DNA from: Bacteroidales bacterium
GTDB lineage: Bacteria; Bacteroidota; Bacteroidia; Bacteroidales; UBA12077
Assembly: GCA_030643125.1 (NCBI GenBank)
Contig: DAOWML010000092.1
Span: 1-7,871, forward strand
Direction: 5' to 3'
DNA: 7,871 bases
The notes under the pieces were generated by a model. It was not told the origin of the DNA, searched no databases, and worked only from the letters and a program-made list of their open reading frames with translations. Both the position numbers and the translations under genes were made by a program. Below are positions 7,413 through 7,871 of the stretch, in pieces (within the stretch, counting starts at the first letter, position 1; every line of letters begins with the position of its first letter).

Positions 7413-7453
7413 CTTACTAATTCTTATTAATCCCTTGTATACTCTTATTTGCT
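7413..7453 (+). promoter_or_regulatory. Three CTTA(C/T)T direct elements, possible operator
   Basis: CTTACTAATT (7413-7422), CTTATTAATC (7423-7432) and CTTATTTGCT (7444-7453) start 10 and 21 bases apart, that is on one face of the helix. The first two match at 8 of 10 positions; the third shares the first 6. A 21-base period is what LytTR regulators tend to bind, and the array ends one base before a candidate promoter. Another CTTATTT sits at 4468-4474, just before the sensor kinase start. The DNA is AT-rich, so this is a weak call. Confidence 0.25.
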
Positions 7454-7454
7454 A

Positions 7455-7485
7455 TTGAATACAAACGTTTTGCTATATATATTTA
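7455..7485 (+). promoter_or_regulatory. Candidate promoter for the T9SS-sorted protein gene
   Basis: TTG (7455-7457), a 20-base spacer and TATATTTA (7478-7485) approximate the Bacteroidota TTG/TAnnTTTG arrangement with one mismatch in the -7 box. Transcription would start near 7492, leaving a leader of about 20 bases before the ATG at 7515. The rest of the 183-base gap after the response regulator shows no gene and no clear terminator. Confidence 0.3.
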
Positions 7486-7514
7486 CTTAATATGAATCAA
7501 ATACCTAAAATCTT

Positions 7515-7871
7515 ATGCAACTAAAATTAATTACAGCATTTGTGCTTTGGCTTGCATTAATTACAGGATTAAATGCACAAGAAACCATACCTGCTTCCGG
7601 AGGTGAAGCTTCAGGTAGTGGAGGCTCAGTAAGTTATACCATAGGCCAGCTAGTTTATTCTACGATAACGGGAACAAACGATAACAGTATTGTCCAGGGA
7701 GTACAACAACCATACGAAATATCTATTGTCTCCGGTATAGCAGAAGCCGATGAAATAAACCTCAAAATTTTAGCTTATCCTAATCCGGTAACAGATTTTT
7801 TAATCTTAAAAGTCAATGATGTTACACAAATGCAGTATATAGCATTTCTGTACGATATTAATGGCAGGCTA
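7515..7871 (+). CDS. Small secreted protein with T9SS type-A sorting domain, N-terminal part
   Basis: An open frame of 119 codons runs from ATG 7515 to the window edge without a stop, so the C-terminus is missing. Residues 1-21 are a clear Sec signal peptide (MQLK, hydrophobic core, GLNA before Gln22). Residues 22-75 are a Gly/Ser-rich segment with SGGSVSYTIGQLVYS (36-50) and the QGVQQPYEI motif (61-69). From about 80 the type IX secretion sorting domain begins: INLKILAYPNPVTDFL (81-96) with its YPNP hallmark, then LYDINGRL (112-119), its usual last-third signature, just before the cut. The family is exported through the outer membrane by the T9SS and then anchored or released; the whole protein is probably only 150-170 residues with almost no cargo domain. 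From memory such 'VSYTIGQ...QGVQQPYEI' proteins are common and often multicopy in Bacteroidota. Function is unknown. It follows the LytTR gene by 183 bases and may have its own promoter. Confidence 0.85.
   Translation, partial: MQLKLITAFVLWLALITGLNAQETIPASGGEASGSGGSVSYTIGQLVYSTITGTNDNSIVQGVQQPYEISIVSGIAEADEINLKILAYPNPVTDFLILKVNDVTQMQYIAFLYDINGRL

Overview
The window looks like a fragment of a low-GC, AT-rich Bacteroidota chromosome. The evidence is a small secreted protein with the start of a type IX secretion (T9SS) type-A sorting domain at the right edge, a TPR-containing LytS-type histidine kinase paired with a LytTR regulator (a common pairing in this phylum), start codons without Shine-Dalgarno sequences, and intergenic DNA with short hairpins and repeats of the kind seen in these genomes. 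A free-living anaerobic or marine Bacteroidales/Marinilabiliales-like organism is a reasonable guess. The sequence alone does not settle the genus. All recognisable genes are on the + strand.

Left block (1-4214), glycerol-phosphate/ether-lipid-type metabolism. It starts with the C-terminal 210 residues of a GlpD-type FAD-dependent glycerol-3-phosphate dehydrogenase, cut by the window edge. A 335-base gene-free stretch follows, carrying a hairpin, a mosaic inverted repeat and a short tandem repeat. Next come a complete FAD-binding oxidase closely resembling alkyl-DHAP synthase (AGPS) and, 40 bases on, a complete FGGY-family kinase. The kinase has the FGGY fold motifs but lacks two of the side chains that canonical glycerol kinase uses to hold glycerol. 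G3P dehydrogenase (makes DHAP), AGPS-like enzyme (acts on acyl-DHAP in eukaryotes) and a sugar/polyol kinase together suggest a small glycerol-ether or related polyol-phosphate pathway. The substrate is not established.

Middle block (4215-7331), signalling. After a 268-base gap with a candidate Bacteroidota-type promoter come a membrane sensor kinase (signal peptide, about nine periplasmic TPRs, one membrane helix, HisKA_7TM-independent LytS-type kinase core) and, 65 bases on, its likely partner, a REC-LytTR response regulator.

Right edge (7332-7871). A 183-base gap holds three CTTA(C/T)T elements and a candidate promoter. It leads to the first 119 codons of a small secreted protein whose T9SS sorting domain begins almost immediately after the signal peptide and a short Gly/Ser-rich segment. 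The LytTR regulator could act on this gene, on its own operon or elsewhere; the sequence does not decide.
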